Assembly: GCA_026122225.1 (NCBI GenBank)
Contig: JANEZZ010000522.1
Coordinates: forward strand, 1,240,001 to 1,304,000
Length of the DNA: 64,000 nt
Direction: 5' to 3'
Source: Heloderma charlesbogerti
Lineage: Eukaryota > Chordata > Lepidosauria > Squamata > Helodermatidae
This document shows positions 32,348-44,465 of the stretch, piece after piece. Numbering within the stretch: the stretch's first letter is position 1; every line of letters starts with the position of its first letter. The position numbers and the translations under genes were made by a program. A model generated the notes under the pieces. It made no database searches. It was given only the letters and a program-made list of their open reading frames with translations, and was not told the DNA's origin.

Positions 32348-32724
32348 TAGGGATAGGAGAATCAGTGATGTTCAAGATTGCTGAGATACTCCGAACTCCA
32401 CCTTGAAGCTCAAATTGACTCTCATTTTCAATTGCAATCTGTTTTTCTGTTCATTCAAATGGGGAAAATGCACTTTTCTGTAAGCATTTTTGGAAAGTGC
32501 ACACCCAAATGCACACTTTTCCCCCTAAAGCCTGAAGTGTGAAAATGTATTTTTAAAATATATATGCATTTTTAAAGTGTGCATTTTTCAAATGTGAATG
32601 CAATTTTGGGAATATGCAAGCCTTTCCCATCCACCAAATGTGCTTATATTACTGTTTGCATTCAGAGCGAATGGGGCAAATTCAAGTAAAAAAATGAGCG
32701 AAACAAAATTCTCTTACATCCCTA
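32348..32724. mobile_element. hAT-like non-autonomous element, 377 bp
   Basis: It starts TAGGGATAGGAGAATCAGTG and ends AATTCTCTTACATCCCTA. The flanks TGTGTCTT and AGTGTCAT agree at 6 of 8 positions, consistent with an old 8-bp TSD. The interior has spaced TGCACTTTTC and GTGCATTTTTCAAATGTG blocks as in 12961-13345. Confidence 0.75.
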
Positions 32725-32933
32725 AGTGTCATTCCGGAGCATTGTGAGAAATATATGTTGATGGCTAGTAGCTGCCCACTGCCCAGCAAGGGGCATCCAG
32801 GCAGGCAGGTGTCTGTACTGGTGGGCCCTGAAGGTTGCTCAAGGATGCCAAGCGCTGATGCTGGCCCTGCTAGACGCTTCTCCTAATATCCAACTGAAAT
32901 CTAGTCTCCTGTCTTGTAATATGGTAGTTACAG

Positions 32934-33166
32934 GAAAGAGATTTTGCTAAAACATTCAGAGAAACTTCTTGAAGATTACAGCAGCTTGACGATGGAACCA
33001 GTTACCTAGAGTGGTGGTGGGCTGTCATTCTCTGGAGGTCTTGGTCAGCCATATATGCTGAAAAATGCTTTCTTTCTGCATATCCTGCATCACACAGGTA
33101 GGGGATTGGATTAGATGGCTTACAAAACCCCTTCCATCTCTATGATTCTATGATTCTAGAAGGGTG
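32934..33166 (+). mobile_element. CR1 LINE 3' end
   Basis: CGATGGAACCAGTTACCTAGAG, GGGGATTGGATTAGATGGC and CCTTCCATCTCTATGATTCTATGATTCT match the classic CR1 3' end with its ATTCTATG tail repeats. The segment codes for the very end of ORF2 and the 3' UTR. Confidence 0.88.
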
Positions 33167-34267
33167 CTGTGGAGAGAAATCAGTGGTTAACACAAGGGAT
33201 GCTATTTCCATTCTTTTAGTTGAGTTAGATTACCGAAGCAGGTGTTTTATTTGGGTTTCATTCCAACAAAGCTTTTAAGCATGTCTTCTGAATCACATTC
33301 TTAACCATGTGAGTAAAATCGCCTTGCTCCTGGGTATTTGTATGTGTGCTGGATGAGTTGGGATCTTTATGAGCAGCAAGCACATGGAGTAAGAAGGTGC
33401 TATTCATATGAGGTCAGTCTTTTGACTATAACCAAACTTTGAAGGTAACTTTCCACTGGCAGTTGGCCAGTACAGATTTCACACATGTCTCAGGGGTTTC
33501 TCCATGTCTCTCTCTTTCTCTCTTAAGACAGCTTATCTGCCTCATTATCACCCTGACATTTGTTTTGGCTTTGAGTTTAATTACCTCTTGAATAGAACAA
33601 AGGTTCAAATCAGGTTGAGATAATAGGAAGTCAGTGAAGTTGATGTGTAGGAAATAATGACACCAGAGGTGTTGGTCCATGCAAGCTGACCCGCTGGGCC
33701 AAGAAACAAAAGCCGATCAGGGAGAAAGCGATTAATCAATCATCTGAAAGCAGAAGGATGTGTACAAAGGTGTCTGGTGTTTACATCTGCATCCCACCTG
33801 GATGGCCACAAACAAAATACAGTCCACTTAGACAAATTCCTGTGCACTGGAGCAAAGCCAGGTAGGAATGCAGGGAAGCATCTGGAAATGTATCTCTGGA
33901 CCAGAAATAAACATGGGGAAATTAGTCAAGTTACACAAGGCACACCAAGTCTGAAACACCATTCATGACTGATAAGAGGATAAATCATTTTCGTTGCAGC
34001 AGGGCTTACGGACCACCAACACAATGAGACCTCCATTGTGGAAGGAACTATTGCAGCGTCTCATGAAATGTATGTACTAAGAGAGGCCTTGGCAATTCAA
34101 ATAGCTGAACAAAATAGCCAAAGTGAGAGCAGAGTATACACAGACACAGAAATGATTTTGGCTAAGAAGTCACTGTGAAGGAGAAGTAATAGCGTTCCTC
34201 CCCTGGTGCCCATGTGAGTTGTCTAGGAAAGACCACAAAGTGGCCAGCCTTTAATCAGTGAAGTGGG
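33167..34267. other. Unclassified DNA
   Basis: No supported gene or repeat was recognised. A short CT-rich run lies near 33500. Confidence 0.4.
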
Positions 34268-34530
34268 TCCATTTTTTGGTCCTTGATGTATTCTATTTAT
34301 TTGTTTGTTAAATCTGTATCTTGCCTTTCTTCCCAGGAGCCCAAGGTGGCATACATGATACTCCTCCTCTCCATTTTATCCTCACAACAACCTTGTGAGG
34401 TAGGCTAGGCTGAGAGCCAGTGACTGGCCCAAAGGCACCCTGTGAACTTCATAGCCGAGTGGGGACTAGAACTCAGGTCTCCCAAGTCCCAGTCCAACAC
34501 TCTAATCACTACACCACACTGGCTCTACTA
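34268..34530 (-). mobile_element. CORE-SINE (MIR-like), inverse orientation
   Basis: Read on the minus strand, AGCCAGTGTGGTGTAGTGATTAGAGTG is the tRNA-related head. TGGCTCTCAGCCTAGCCTACCTCACAAGG is the conserved core, and CCAAGGTGG...CTGTATCTTGCC seen on the plus strand is the inverse L2-type tail with ATAAATAGAATA. Confidence 0.85.
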
Positions 34531-34899
34531 TAGCTATGGGATCGGGTGACTTGAATTTCAGGCTATGGAACAGTGTTTACCAGTCCATTTTTGGAACTGG
34601 CAATGCCCTTGTGAGCACAAGGCATGCTGTGCAAGTTGGCCGCAGAGACTGACTGTCAATTTCAGGGCTCTAGGGGATCCATCTTGCCCCAGCCTCTCGT
34701 TTCCTTCCCTTTTTATGGCATTCACACATCATCATCATCACACTATTAATGTACAAGGTGTTTTACAGAGCAATAATGGGAAAAAGTCTTTTCTGCCTTG
34801 AGGATCTTACAATTGAATTTAGTCATTAGGGTGGACAACAGATGAAAGGAAGCAATGGCTACAGAGACATTAGATGCAATGTACTTGGACTTCGTTTCA
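34531..34899. other. Unclassified DNA with old L2/MIR-like patch
   Basis: 34745-34825 (GTACAAGGTGTTTTACAGAGC, TTGAGGATCTTACAATTGA) is similar to 25700-25770. Otherwise nothing was recognised. Confidence 0.4.
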
Positions 34900-34907
34900 G
34901 TTGAAGC

Positions 34908-35639
34908 TAGGGATGTCAGAGAATTCTGCCCAGATTTTAAATGGGCTCGAATTCTGACACATCCAGTCCATGGAATCCTCCTTGGAACAGGGTGGCCAGG
35001 TTGACCTGGACCAGAGCTCATGCAGACCCAATTTTTTTTTCTCTGCCAAAGGGCCGATTTTTTGAAAATAGTTATGAAAATAAAAACGTAAATAAAAACG
35101 TAAATCAGAAATGGGGGAAGAAAGACCACGACGGGCTTTACCTTTTTTACAAGGCATTTTCCGGAGGCTTTCTTTTGCTGGGGCTGAGTCGTCCATGGAA
35201 ATCCTTCATCTTTTCTGTTTATTGTCTGTGGAGGTCAGGTGAGGTGAGGTGAGGTCCGGTCCGGTGAGGTCAGGTCCAGTGAGGTCAGGTGAGGTCAGGT
35301 CAGGACAGCTCCAGTGAGGTCAGCTGAGGTGAGGTGAGGTCAGCTCCAGTGAGGTCAGGTGACCGGAAGTTACGCAGGGAATCCTCGCAAAGAGCTTTAC
35401 TCTTACAGAGACCAAGGGCGGGTGAACAGGATTTTTCGGCAGGAATTATGAAAGTATTTATGTAAAGAAAATGGGGGGGGATCCGGGGCAGGCGGACAGC
35501 GGAATGGGGCGGCCCTTGGCTCTGCGGCATCCTCACAGAGCAGAGCCGCTCTGCAAGGATTCCAGGGGGGAGGAACGGATCGCCTCTCCCCCCCTGGATT
35601 CCCCACCGAAACAGACGGTGGGGAATCCATACACCCCTA
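34908..35639 (-). mobile_element. HP-family variant with GAGGTCAGGT repeat core
   Basis: Perfect TSD GTTGAAGC (34900-34907 and 35640-35647). It starts TAGGGATGTCAGAGAATTCTG, the family right end inverted, and ends ACACCCCTA. It lacks the ACGTA and AAATGGCGG hairpins. Its core instead has about 130 bp of irregular GGTGAGGTCAGGT repeats (35231-35360). GC-rich GCAGAGCCGCTCTGC and GGGGAGGAACGGATCGCC blocks tie it to 11189-11792 and 62142-62702. Confidence 0.87.
35231..35360 (+). repeat. (GAGGTCAGGT)n-like tandem repeat
   Basis: About 20 degenerate 5-bp-based units (GAGGT, CAGGT, CCGGT, CAGCT) in tandem inside the HP variant. Confidence 0.9.
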
Positions 35640-35647
35640 GTTGAAGC

Positions 35648-37025
35648 TAAAGCTAAGGGATACATTAAATCTATGGAAGGGATGAGTTCTGAGGAGGGAT
35701 GTGAAGAATGACAGTGATCTGATACCATATACTTATTATGACAGGGTGTTCCAGCTCATTCTGTGCCCAAATCTGTCCTCCAATTTCCCAAACATTTTCT
35801 TCCCCCACAAAAAAAGATTTGGTGTTTTTTTGTCTCATTCTCAAGGTGCTTTAGAATTTCTTTGGAATTTCTTTTGTGGAACTTACCTTATTGTTGTGAG
35901 GTGGCTGAGATGCTGTATGTGTTTTTCTTTCTTACACATCTGTCCATTACTATATAGCCTCCCCAGCTGCCCACACTTCCTTATTTGAAAAAAATATGAG
36001 AGGGTTTATGTCATACCTGGACAAGAAGGCTACAGACCAACAGAGAGATGATTGTATAATGAAAGACAGGACACCCATAGGCGCCAACCATACTTAAGCT
36101 AAGTGCAAGAACCCTGCACTCCACCCACAAGAATTTCACTTGAGATGTTCATCTTTCAATTTTGGTGGGGGAAACAATCTTTTGAGAATGGTTGCGAAAA
36201 ATGCAGAACAAATTTTTGGCACGGCACTAATTCCAGCCAGTCTGGTGCTTGCCTCTGTTCACCATTTTTTCTTTTCTTGCATACTTCTACCTTTTTGGAG
36301 AAACTCAAAAGCAGGACTGGTTTCAGAGGACACTTTGTTCCCTACCAATACAACTAAATAAATGGTGCAATGACTCTGTCTTCTTGGCAGGTTTCTCTGA
36401 CTTGTGCCTGACAGTCCTTCACACTTTGGCAGGTTCCAAGGATTATGAAAGCACTGGGTTTTGCTATGGCATTTTCTTGCACTTTGAGGAAGTTGTTTTG
36501 CAGCCAAAGCTGTTGGTTAAATTGAAATTCCTCTTCACTGTGTCTATCCGTCAAAACTGTTCATGACTCTGGAAGATGAGGGAGGTTTGCACTACTATTG
36601 AGAGATGTGTGGGATGCAAAACAGAACTAAAATTAAAGACAATAGGGGCTCCAATGGAATCCAGGCAGTGGGTCTCAGCTTCAAGGAGGTCATTAGGGAG
36701 CTTGATATGGATGTTTCCAATGACATGTACACATTGGAAAGTTTGTCTTGAGGTTAAACCTTTTTTGTAATTTCTTCAGATTAGATCTCTTAAATTTAAA
36801 AGCAGTCAGGTAAGGAAGGGTATAACTGAGATGGATAGAAATCATTTTAAAGAGTTGAAAATGTGGGTATGGAACGCTATCCTACCCATTTGCATACTAC
36901 CTGAATTAGAGGACACTCAGCATCATTAACATGAAGAAGGTTCTCAGCTAACATGTGGAATTTCCTGACACTGGAAGTAAAGCTCACCCATGCTTGTTTT
37001 AAAAAACAAACAAACACTAAGCAAA
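35648..37025. other. Unclassified DNA
   Basis: No gene or repeat family is supported. The short frames near 36250-36560 show no domain. The L2 LINE starts at its right edge. Confidence 0.4.
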
Positions 37026-38344
37026 CATCTTGGCTCATTATGGGCTGCAGAGAGAGACTGCGTGAGGGGATCAGGGCGGTGGTGAACGCCTCCCTTGAGG
37101 AGGGATTGATGCCATCAGCCCTCAAGGAGGCAGTGATACGACCACTTTTTAAAAAGCCCTCCTTGGATCCCCAAGTTCTGAACAACTTTCACCCAGTCTC
37201 AAATCTGCCATTTTGGGGCAAGGTGATTGAGCAGGTGGTGGCGATGCAGTTGAAGGCACACTTGGAAGAAACCGATTATCTAGACCCATTTCAGTTGGGC
37301 TTCAGGCTTGGGCATGGGACAGAAACGGCCTTGGTCGCCTTGGTAGATGATATGAGGAGGGCTCTGGATAGGGGCGAATTCTCCTTCCTTGTTCTCCTCA
37401 ACCTCTCAGCAGCTTTTGATACCGTTGACCATGGTACCCTCCTGGACCGCCTGGAGGGGTTGGGCATTGGAGACACCGTATTGCGGTGGTTCCAGTCCTT
37501 CCTCTCCGTCAGGTACCAGATGGTAGCACTGGAAGAGGAGGTTTCGGACCCATAGCCACTCACTTGTGGGATGCCACAGGGTTCTATCCTCTCCCCGATG
37601 CTATTTAACATCTATGTGAAGCTGCTGGGGGCTATCATCAGGAGGTTTGGGGTGCAGTGTCATCAATATGTGGATGACACGCAGCTCTACCTCTCGTTCA
37701 AATCTTCATCAAGGTTGGCCGTAGAATCCCTGTCCAAATGTCTGGAGACAGTGAGTGGCTGGATGGGGAGGAATAAGCTGAAGCTGAACTCTGACAAGAC
37801 CGAGGTACTTTTGGTGGAAGACAAGAGGAGGCTGGGGGATGTTGACCTGGTATTGAATGGGGTACGGCTACCCTTGAAAGACCAAGTCCACAGCCTGGGG
37901 GTCATTTTGGACTCCCAGCTGTCCATGGAGGCTCAGGTGTCAGCTGTGAGTCGGACAGCGCTGTATCAACTCCATCTGATACGGCGGCTGCGCCCCTTCC
38001 TTCCCAACCATCTGCTCCCATCGGTAGTACATGCCCTGGTCTCCTCTCGTTTAGACTACTGTAATGCGCTCTATGTGGAGTTACCCTTGAAGATGGTTTG
38101 GAAGCTGCAGCTGGTACAGAACGTGGCAGCTCGCCTGATTAAAGGCAGCCGTCGGCGAGATCACATCACTCCAGTGCTGAAGGAGTTGCACTGGTTACCA
38201 GTTGTTTTCCGGGCCAAATTCAAGGTGTTGGTTTTGACCTTTAAAACACTATATGGTTCCAGCCCAGCATATCTTAAGGAGCACCTCCAGCAACACCAGA
38301 CAGGCCGCTTAACAAGATCAGCCTCGGATGGCCTTCTCTCTGTC
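37026..38344 (+). pseudogene. L2-like LINE reverse transcriptase fragment (5'- and 3'-truncated)
   Basis: This encodes about 440 residues of non-LTR reverse transcriptase, starting at the SWLIMGCRERL block. NLSAAFDTVDHGTLLDRL is the first catalytic-Asp motif. MPQGSILSPMLFNIYV and QYVDDTQLYLSF (YVDD active site) follow, then the thumb/C-terminal region to TGRLTRSASDGLLSV. It is about 90 percent like the minus-strand copy at 53632-55338 by eye. One in-frame TAG at 37552-37554 replaces a Trp codon present in the other copy. It is 5'-truncated and its 3' end was lost when an HP element landed at 38345, so it is not functional. Confidence 0.92.
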
Positions 38345-38795
38345 TAGGGATGTACGAAAGTCACTTACCTTTTCGAAGGGTGACATTTGTGGTGGGGGGG
38401 AGGCACTCCGTCCCTCCCCCCGAAATTCTCTCCGGCTGGCTCTGCTCCACAGAGATTCTGCAGAGCCGCCAGCCGGGGCCACCCACAACCAGACATCTGG
38501 CTGCTGGGCAGCCTGCAGGGACGCAAATGGCGGCTGGCGTAGCCGCCGCCATTTGCATCCCTGTATTTTGCCATGATAGGCTACGTAAATATTTATGTAG
38601 CCTATCACGGCAAAAAAACCACAAAAAAACAGTGGACACAAATGGCGGCGGCTACGGCGGCTGCCATTTGCATCCCCTTTTTTTGCCGTTTTAGCCTACG
38701 TAAATATTTACGTAGGCTATTACTGCAAAAAGAAAAAAGGGAAAGCAAATGGCGTAGTGGCCGCCATTTGCAGTCCCTTTTTCCCCCCGCCTTGT
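38345..38795 (+). mobile_element. HP-family element H, right end missing
   Basis: It starts TAGGGATGTACGAAAGTCACTTACC directly inside the L2 frame. The palindrome 38633-38778 is centred on GCCTACGTAAATATTTACGTAGGC (axis 38705/38706), with a TAGGCTACGTAAA hairpin at 38570-38610 on the left side only. The sequence stops being family-like after the second AAATGGCGTAG...GCCATTTGC hairpin. The right domain, the second TSD and the L2 3' end are all absent, so one deletion probably removed them together. Confidence 0.85.
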
Positions 38796-38831
38796 TTGCC
38801 TTGGATTGATGCCTGATTTGGGGTATTTCAT

Positions 38832-39030
38832 AGGAACCTAGGAAGTTGCCTTGTACAGAGCCAGACCATTGTTCCATCTAGCCCATTGTCAACACTGACT
38901 GGCAGCAATGGCTCTCTGGGGTTCCAGGAAAAAAAATTTTCCAGCTTCACCTGGAGAAGCCAGGGATTGAACCTACAACCTTCTTCATGCAATCTATGTG
39001 CTCTTCTCCACTGAGCTATGGCCCCTCCCT
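38832..39030 (-). mobile_element. tRNA-derived SINE, inverse orientation
   Basis: On the plus strand it reads AGGAACCTAGGAAGTTGCCTTGTA, GACCATTGTTCCATCTAGCCC, GGCTCTCTGGGGTTCC, then the inverse of box B (GGGATTGAACCTACAACC) and of box A (CCACTGAGCTATGGCCCC). Same family as 2885-3095 and 21017-21202. Confidence 0.85.
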
Positions 39031-41970
39031 GGCTGTGTCTAGACCATAAGTGCTTCAACTATGTTCTTTATGCTGGCGTTGAATCTTAAACCTGTTTGGG
39101 TGTTCTAATTAGAATTACATGAGGGAGAATAAAGTTGAGCATGCCAGGTCTACCCCTTCCATCACCTTCATCATCACTGTGCCTATCACCCTCCACAATG
39201 GGTCCTAAATCATATGGGGAGCCTACATGAGTAAAGTAGCTTTCTACTGAAGATGTTTGCCTTCCAGCTCATGGAGGGTGATGGGGACTGTGGCAAGAAT
39301 GGTAACAGAGAAACAGAGCTAGCATGCTCATACCTGCTCTCCCTCATGTGAAGCTAATCATGTGAGAGATTAGAACACACAAATAGGGCTTTAGCTTGCC
39401 TCAAAACTGCTATGTGCATTCTGGATCGCATCACACATGCCTTGGGCATGCTCTGGATGCTTTTCCTAATATCTAATCCAGGGAGGAACTCCATCTGTCT
39501 CTATGGCAAGGTTGACAACAGTTCCGTTCCATCCCAGCCTCAGAGTGCTTTACTGCTTGATCTTGCAAACCATGCTCCAGCCCATTCTCTCTCTTTGTAT
39601 ACAATCTTCCCACAAAAAGAACAGGGGGCAATAGTGCTATACAATACCCACAGCACATAGATGGGGGAAATGCCTAGCTACAGAGGAAATGATTCTACTT
39701 TTAGGAGCACAGCCAATCTTGCACAAGTCCTCCAAGTGTGCATCATAGTGAATATGGGGTTTGAACCAACTCAGCTCAAGTCCAATAAAAAGATCACAAA
39801 ATAGTGATCTTTTACCAGTGACACATTGTACAGCAACGTACTAATGATGTTGCTGTACAGAGGGTAATTATGACACTTGTGTAACTGCAATCCATATAGC
39901 CCTCACACTCTCAAATTACATGCTAGCTAGGGGTAGAATGGAATTTTTCCAGCTACAAGAGTGCAGGGACACGACATTATCACCCAAACAGAAGCACTGT
40001 CTTGAGGGAAGACATCTGAATCTGAATCCCATGCAACAAATAAATAACAACTGTGCCTTTATTATGTAAAAAAAATGTTCAGAAAGACCTTTAAGAATCA
40101 CGCAAGGAATTTTGGGATAAGTATACTATTTCAACAGTTACTGCTGTTATTTTGTTCATGCATTTCTTTCTTTGGGTTTTAAAAAATAATTTCTCTTAGG
40201 ACTGTGTTCCTAAGGGGGTGTAATATTGCTTTAAATGTGTAAGCAAAACAGGTGGACTAGGGTATAGATACTTTGTTGATGGACATTTATAGATTGATAT
40301 GTACATGTGTGCTTTATCAGAATTCTTAATCTCCCTCTATCCATGGAGGAGTTCCTAGAGCTACTACTGTTTGGGGCGGCTTTCTTCCTTCAGTAAACCA
40401 GAATGGTTCTCCTGAATATGTTACAGAAAATGATTTCTGACCAATTAACCAATATTTTTCAATGCATCTTCATTCCCTTCCTGCCGCATTGGTCAACCAA
40501 ACTTTTTCAGTGGTCTGGCAAGAACATGGAAGAGGACAAACAAAATGTCTTCATTTTTGTTTAAAAGAATATTGAGACATGAGAACTGAATATCATGCTA
40601 TATTCATTGGAATCAAACAAAAATATTTCTCATTTAAGAATGAACTACTGCAAACGTCCCACCTCTTTACAGATTAACATTAGTTGAAAAGGAGCTTGGC
40701 TGTACTCCAAAGAGCAGCAAAAAACAAAACACTACCAAAATAAATCTTCACATTTTTTGCAATGATAGATCAGTGTTCTTTTGCAAGCACTAAAGCAATA
40801 AGGCTTGAAGTTTAGAAAGAAATCCTATTACATTATACAGCATTTGCCATTTATAAACCAGGCTTGCATACCCTTCCTCACATTACATGCACCTCTTCTA
40901 AACTAGTTCGGTGCTAAGGTTCACATATTTCAGAAGTTCCACTGGAGTGATCCATGCCATTTGCATCAGTCCAATCACTTGAGAGTTTTCTATGAAGGTC
41001 ACCTATGTGTCTCTGCTCTGTCGATAGACCAGACACCCTGTCTCGCCTACGCATGGCCCTCCTCCATAAAATGTGATCCCCAAGAACACCTTTTCTAGTC
41101 ATTCTACGTCCTCCTGCCCTCTGTTAGCAGGTGAGTAAACCATAAATCCAAGAAACTTTGTATTTGTCCTTCTGGGTTCCTCCTGGAAAAATAAAGACTT
41201 TTCATCCCAGCACTTTCTTCCCCTATAAGATTCATTCATATATGAATCATGCTTAGAACACATCAAGAAAAGAAGACAGTTTGGTGCCCTAGTGACTTTA
41301 TAAAGCCTGCTTATTTTAACCAGTAAAAATACAGCTGAAGCTAAGTTTATTTTTTTAATATATAATATAGAAATAGCCAAAACAGTTTATATTACCTCAA
41401 GAATGAGACTTGCTTTTGAACTAAGAGTAGTCTGAAAATAGAGGTTTATATTTGTACATCTTAAATGAAGTTACTTTTATTGCATCACCACTACAAGGCG
41501 TTTACTGCAGTTCTTGGAAATGGCTGCTCCTCTTTTGGTTTATTATAATATTAATTCTCTCCCACACAGAATCTAAATTTCTCACTGAGGTAACAATGTC
41601 ATAGAAATGGAAGCAATCTAAAGTTCTAAACCAGAATCAAATGCATCTGGAAAAATATTTTTCTGTCAAATGTTTCCCTCATGTCTGTGAGAGAGGGAAA
41701 GGGAACATCTATTCCTCTATCACATTTGCAGAATCATAGGGTGCTTCTTCTAGACGGATAACTCCTAGCGCTACCAATCAAAAGACATTGAGCCACTTCA
41801 CATGACACAGCCAGCTCACTGTGGGTTATCTAACCAATTATGAGCCATGGCTATTTCGAATATGCAACTCCCGATCAGGGGCTTGCGCCATACTGCACAA
41901 ACCTGGCCATCATGGATTATTTGAGGATTGAACAACCCTCACACAACCCTACTACTAATTGAGGGTTATA
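39031..41970. other. Unclassified AT-rich DNA
   Basis: I see no gene and no recognised repeat, apart from two adjacent short hairpins at 39787-39859. No frame in it has a recognisable domain. Confidence 0.45.
39787..39859. repeat. Two adjacent perfect hairpins
   Basis: AAAAGATCAC/GTGATCTTTT (10-bp stem, 7-nt loop) is followed 14 nt later by TGTACAGCAAC/GTTGCTGTACA (11-bp stem, 10-nt loop). The role is unknown. They may be a MITE relic. Confidence 0.8.
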
Positions 41971-42430
41971 TGAGGGTTGTTTAACCCTAACCCTAACCCC
42001 CAATCAGGACTTGCCTATTGAAAATGGTGGCTGCATATACCACTGCAAATTGTATATCATTGCAATTTGATTCAAGCAGATTTAGTAATGGAATCTGGAG
42101 AGCCCCACCAGCCCTGCTGTCCCACTGTGGTAAATGCTGGGGAAGGGGGAGTGGCCAGCAGGGCTCTCTGGTGCACCTTCTGGAGGCAGCGGCAAGGCAC
42201 CCTGGCAGGGGCAGAGTGTGGAATTCACTGCTCTTCCCTCTCCACTGCCTGCGGTGGGGCATTCACCCTGCCTCATGCAAGGCCAGCCCTGTTCCTGAGT
42301 CAGGTGATTCCCATGGTCAAGCTCCACTTGTCATCCCAAGAGCTTGACCATGGGGGCAACCCTGACTCAGGAGGACAGTGCGGTAGCTTCCAATATAACT
42401 TGAGATCCATGACTAACTAGGAGATGGTGT
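41971..42430. other. Unclassified DNA with imperfect inverted repeat
   Basis: 42294-42372 has imperfect arms (CCTGAGTCAGG...CCATGGTCAAGCTC and GAGCTTGACCATGG...CCTGACTCAGG). Around 41983 is a short ACCCTAACCCTAACCCC run, too short to call telomeric. No gene is supported. Confidence 0.5.
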
Positions 42431-42469
42431 CCCACTGCTACCTATTAAGTGGGTGGAGGACATCAAGTT

Positions 42470-42695
42470 GATAACCTTCATCCCCTCAGAAGAAGCTACT
42501 GCACCAGCACATTTCATCCGATTCTTCCAAAAAATAAAATGTTATATGTGTTTGTTGATATCCACTTAAAAAAAAAAATCCTCAAAATGTTAAGGCACAT
42601 AGCACAAAATCATCTGAAATTGTACAGGTGTCATCCTCTCAGAAGTGGATACTGTGCCTGCAATGTATATCCAATTCTGCCAAAAAAATAAAAGA
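42470..42695 (+). repeat. Direct repeat pair of about 65 bp
   Basis: TCATCCCCTCAGAAGAAGCTACTG...TCCGATTCTTCCAAAAAATAAAA recurs as TCATCCTCTCAGAAGTGGATACTG...CCAATTCTGCCAAAAAAATAAAA about 150 bp later. This looks like a local duplication of unknown origin. Confidence 0.75.
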
Positions 42696-44310
42696 GTGAT
42701 AGGCGTTCGATGATTTTCCCATTACAGTCAACAGGGAAGACATCTAAGGTTTTGGAAACAGGATCAAGACAAAGTTCTGTCTTGTATTTGAGCTAAAGCA
42801 CAGTATCAATCCAAGCTTCCAAACTGAAGCACCCCCTATCTGATCCAATGAGGCAAATATTTTTGTTTGCACACGGCCCTATAAAATTTGTTTCCAAGCC
42901 CATTTGCCTGAATGTTTAGGGTTTTCTTTTCCCTGAGGCATTAGTCATACCTCATTTTTATTTCCTTTGAGGTTTGCTAGCCTTATTTTGAATCAAGCAG
43001 CTCAGAGCAGAAATAGTCCATGTAAATGAGGTGGTAGGAAGGTAAATGTCTGGAATTACTTTGATATGGTCATCTTAACAGAGAGTATATTTTTGAATAG
43101 TGATTAAAAACAGAAGGCAGAGAAGATTATGCTGCCATACGCAGAACGGAAGATAAAGGCCAGAATCTTCAAATGTGTGTGTGTGGGCAGGGAGAGTGGT
43201 CATAGGCATCTCTCTTGGTACTTATGAACTGGTATGTTTGGCCTCATATTCATAACTGCAAGCCATCATTTTTCTGTGGAAATGACAAGAGTTCAAAACT
43301 CCTCCACACCATTTTAAGGCAAGACTTTTAGACTAACATTTTCAAAGAGGCTGAAAGGAAATCCATTAGTTGGACATTAGCCTCACGTGGGCAGCCCATG
43401 CACCCACATACAGCTCTGAGCAACTAAATTTAGGTAAGGCTTCTCATTCTTGAGGGGACAGACCAGAGAGGATGTGTGACAGAAAAAGAGCAATGATGTA
43501 ATGGGGGTGGAGGAGAGAATAAAATAATCTAGCCTTGACCTACTGTCCTGTTCATGAGGGCAGAATGGCATCATGCGTTATGTAATAGTTTCCTTAGTGG
43601 CCTTTAATGACTGGGGAAAATAAGCTGTGGTCTCCGTTTTGTTCTGTATAAGTTGTCTTGATCTAACTCATACTGAATTCAATATTACCTCTTCATGTTT
43701 GGGTAAGGGGGAGTTTTTCTGTCCTCATTTTAATGCTTATCTGAACCCTGAATTTGAACAGTTTCAGGGTGCAATGCTAAACTGCAGTTGTGCCAGCTGA
43801 GGGAACTCAATTAGTGGTACAAGTGCTGCTCTACTGGCAGAGATTTGGGTTTTACTGGGGGCATAAATGTTGTTTTCCCGCTCTGTGTGTGTGTGTGTGT
43901 GTGTGTGTAATGCTATCCCTCTAGGGCATAGAATTGGGTTGGCATAGAAATGGGTGGCTGTTCTGTCAGCACACTGCCGACGTATCTCCGGACTAGCATA
44001 ACAGTGAGTATAGGATTGCTTAGTGAATGTATCCAAAGCTAGTAGTTGTTGCACAGGACTAGTTATCTGTGACTACAGCTGGACTGGATCAATGCTAAGT
44101 TATTAGTTGGAATGAGACACCTGTTTCAGGGCAGGATTCTTAACTAGATCCGTGGTGCCTTTGAAAGTTATGCTAAATTGGGCTTTTCTAAACTGGCTTG
44201 TGCCAATTTTATTTTTTGCAAACACAATGAAAAATCAATTATGGGGTAAAACTGGAAACAGGCCCCCTCTGGGCCTGTTAAGAAGACTCCTCCTAAACAC
44301 AAGACCAATT
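42696..44310. other. Unclassified DNA with (GT)n
   Basis: 43883-43908 is a (GT)13 microsatellite. Otherwise no gene or repeat was recognised. Confidence 0.45.
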
Positions 44311-44465
44311 AAGAACATAAGAACATAAGAAAAGCCATGCTGGATCAGACCAAGGGTCCATCTAGTCCAGCAATCTGTTCACACAGGGGCTGGCCAGCTG
44401 TCGATGGGAAACCCACAAGCAGGACATGAGTGCAACAGCCCCCTCCCGCCCATGTTCCTAGCAAC

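Noticed and set aside
38345..38795. Searching for a second TSD TCTCTGTC for element H
   Set aside because: No copy of TCTCTGTC follows the family-like sequence. The right end appears deleted rather than displaced.
41983..41999. Interstitial telomeric repeat (CCCTAA)n
   Set aside because: Only about two and a half units, within a region of degenerate GAGGGTT words. Too short to be meaningful.
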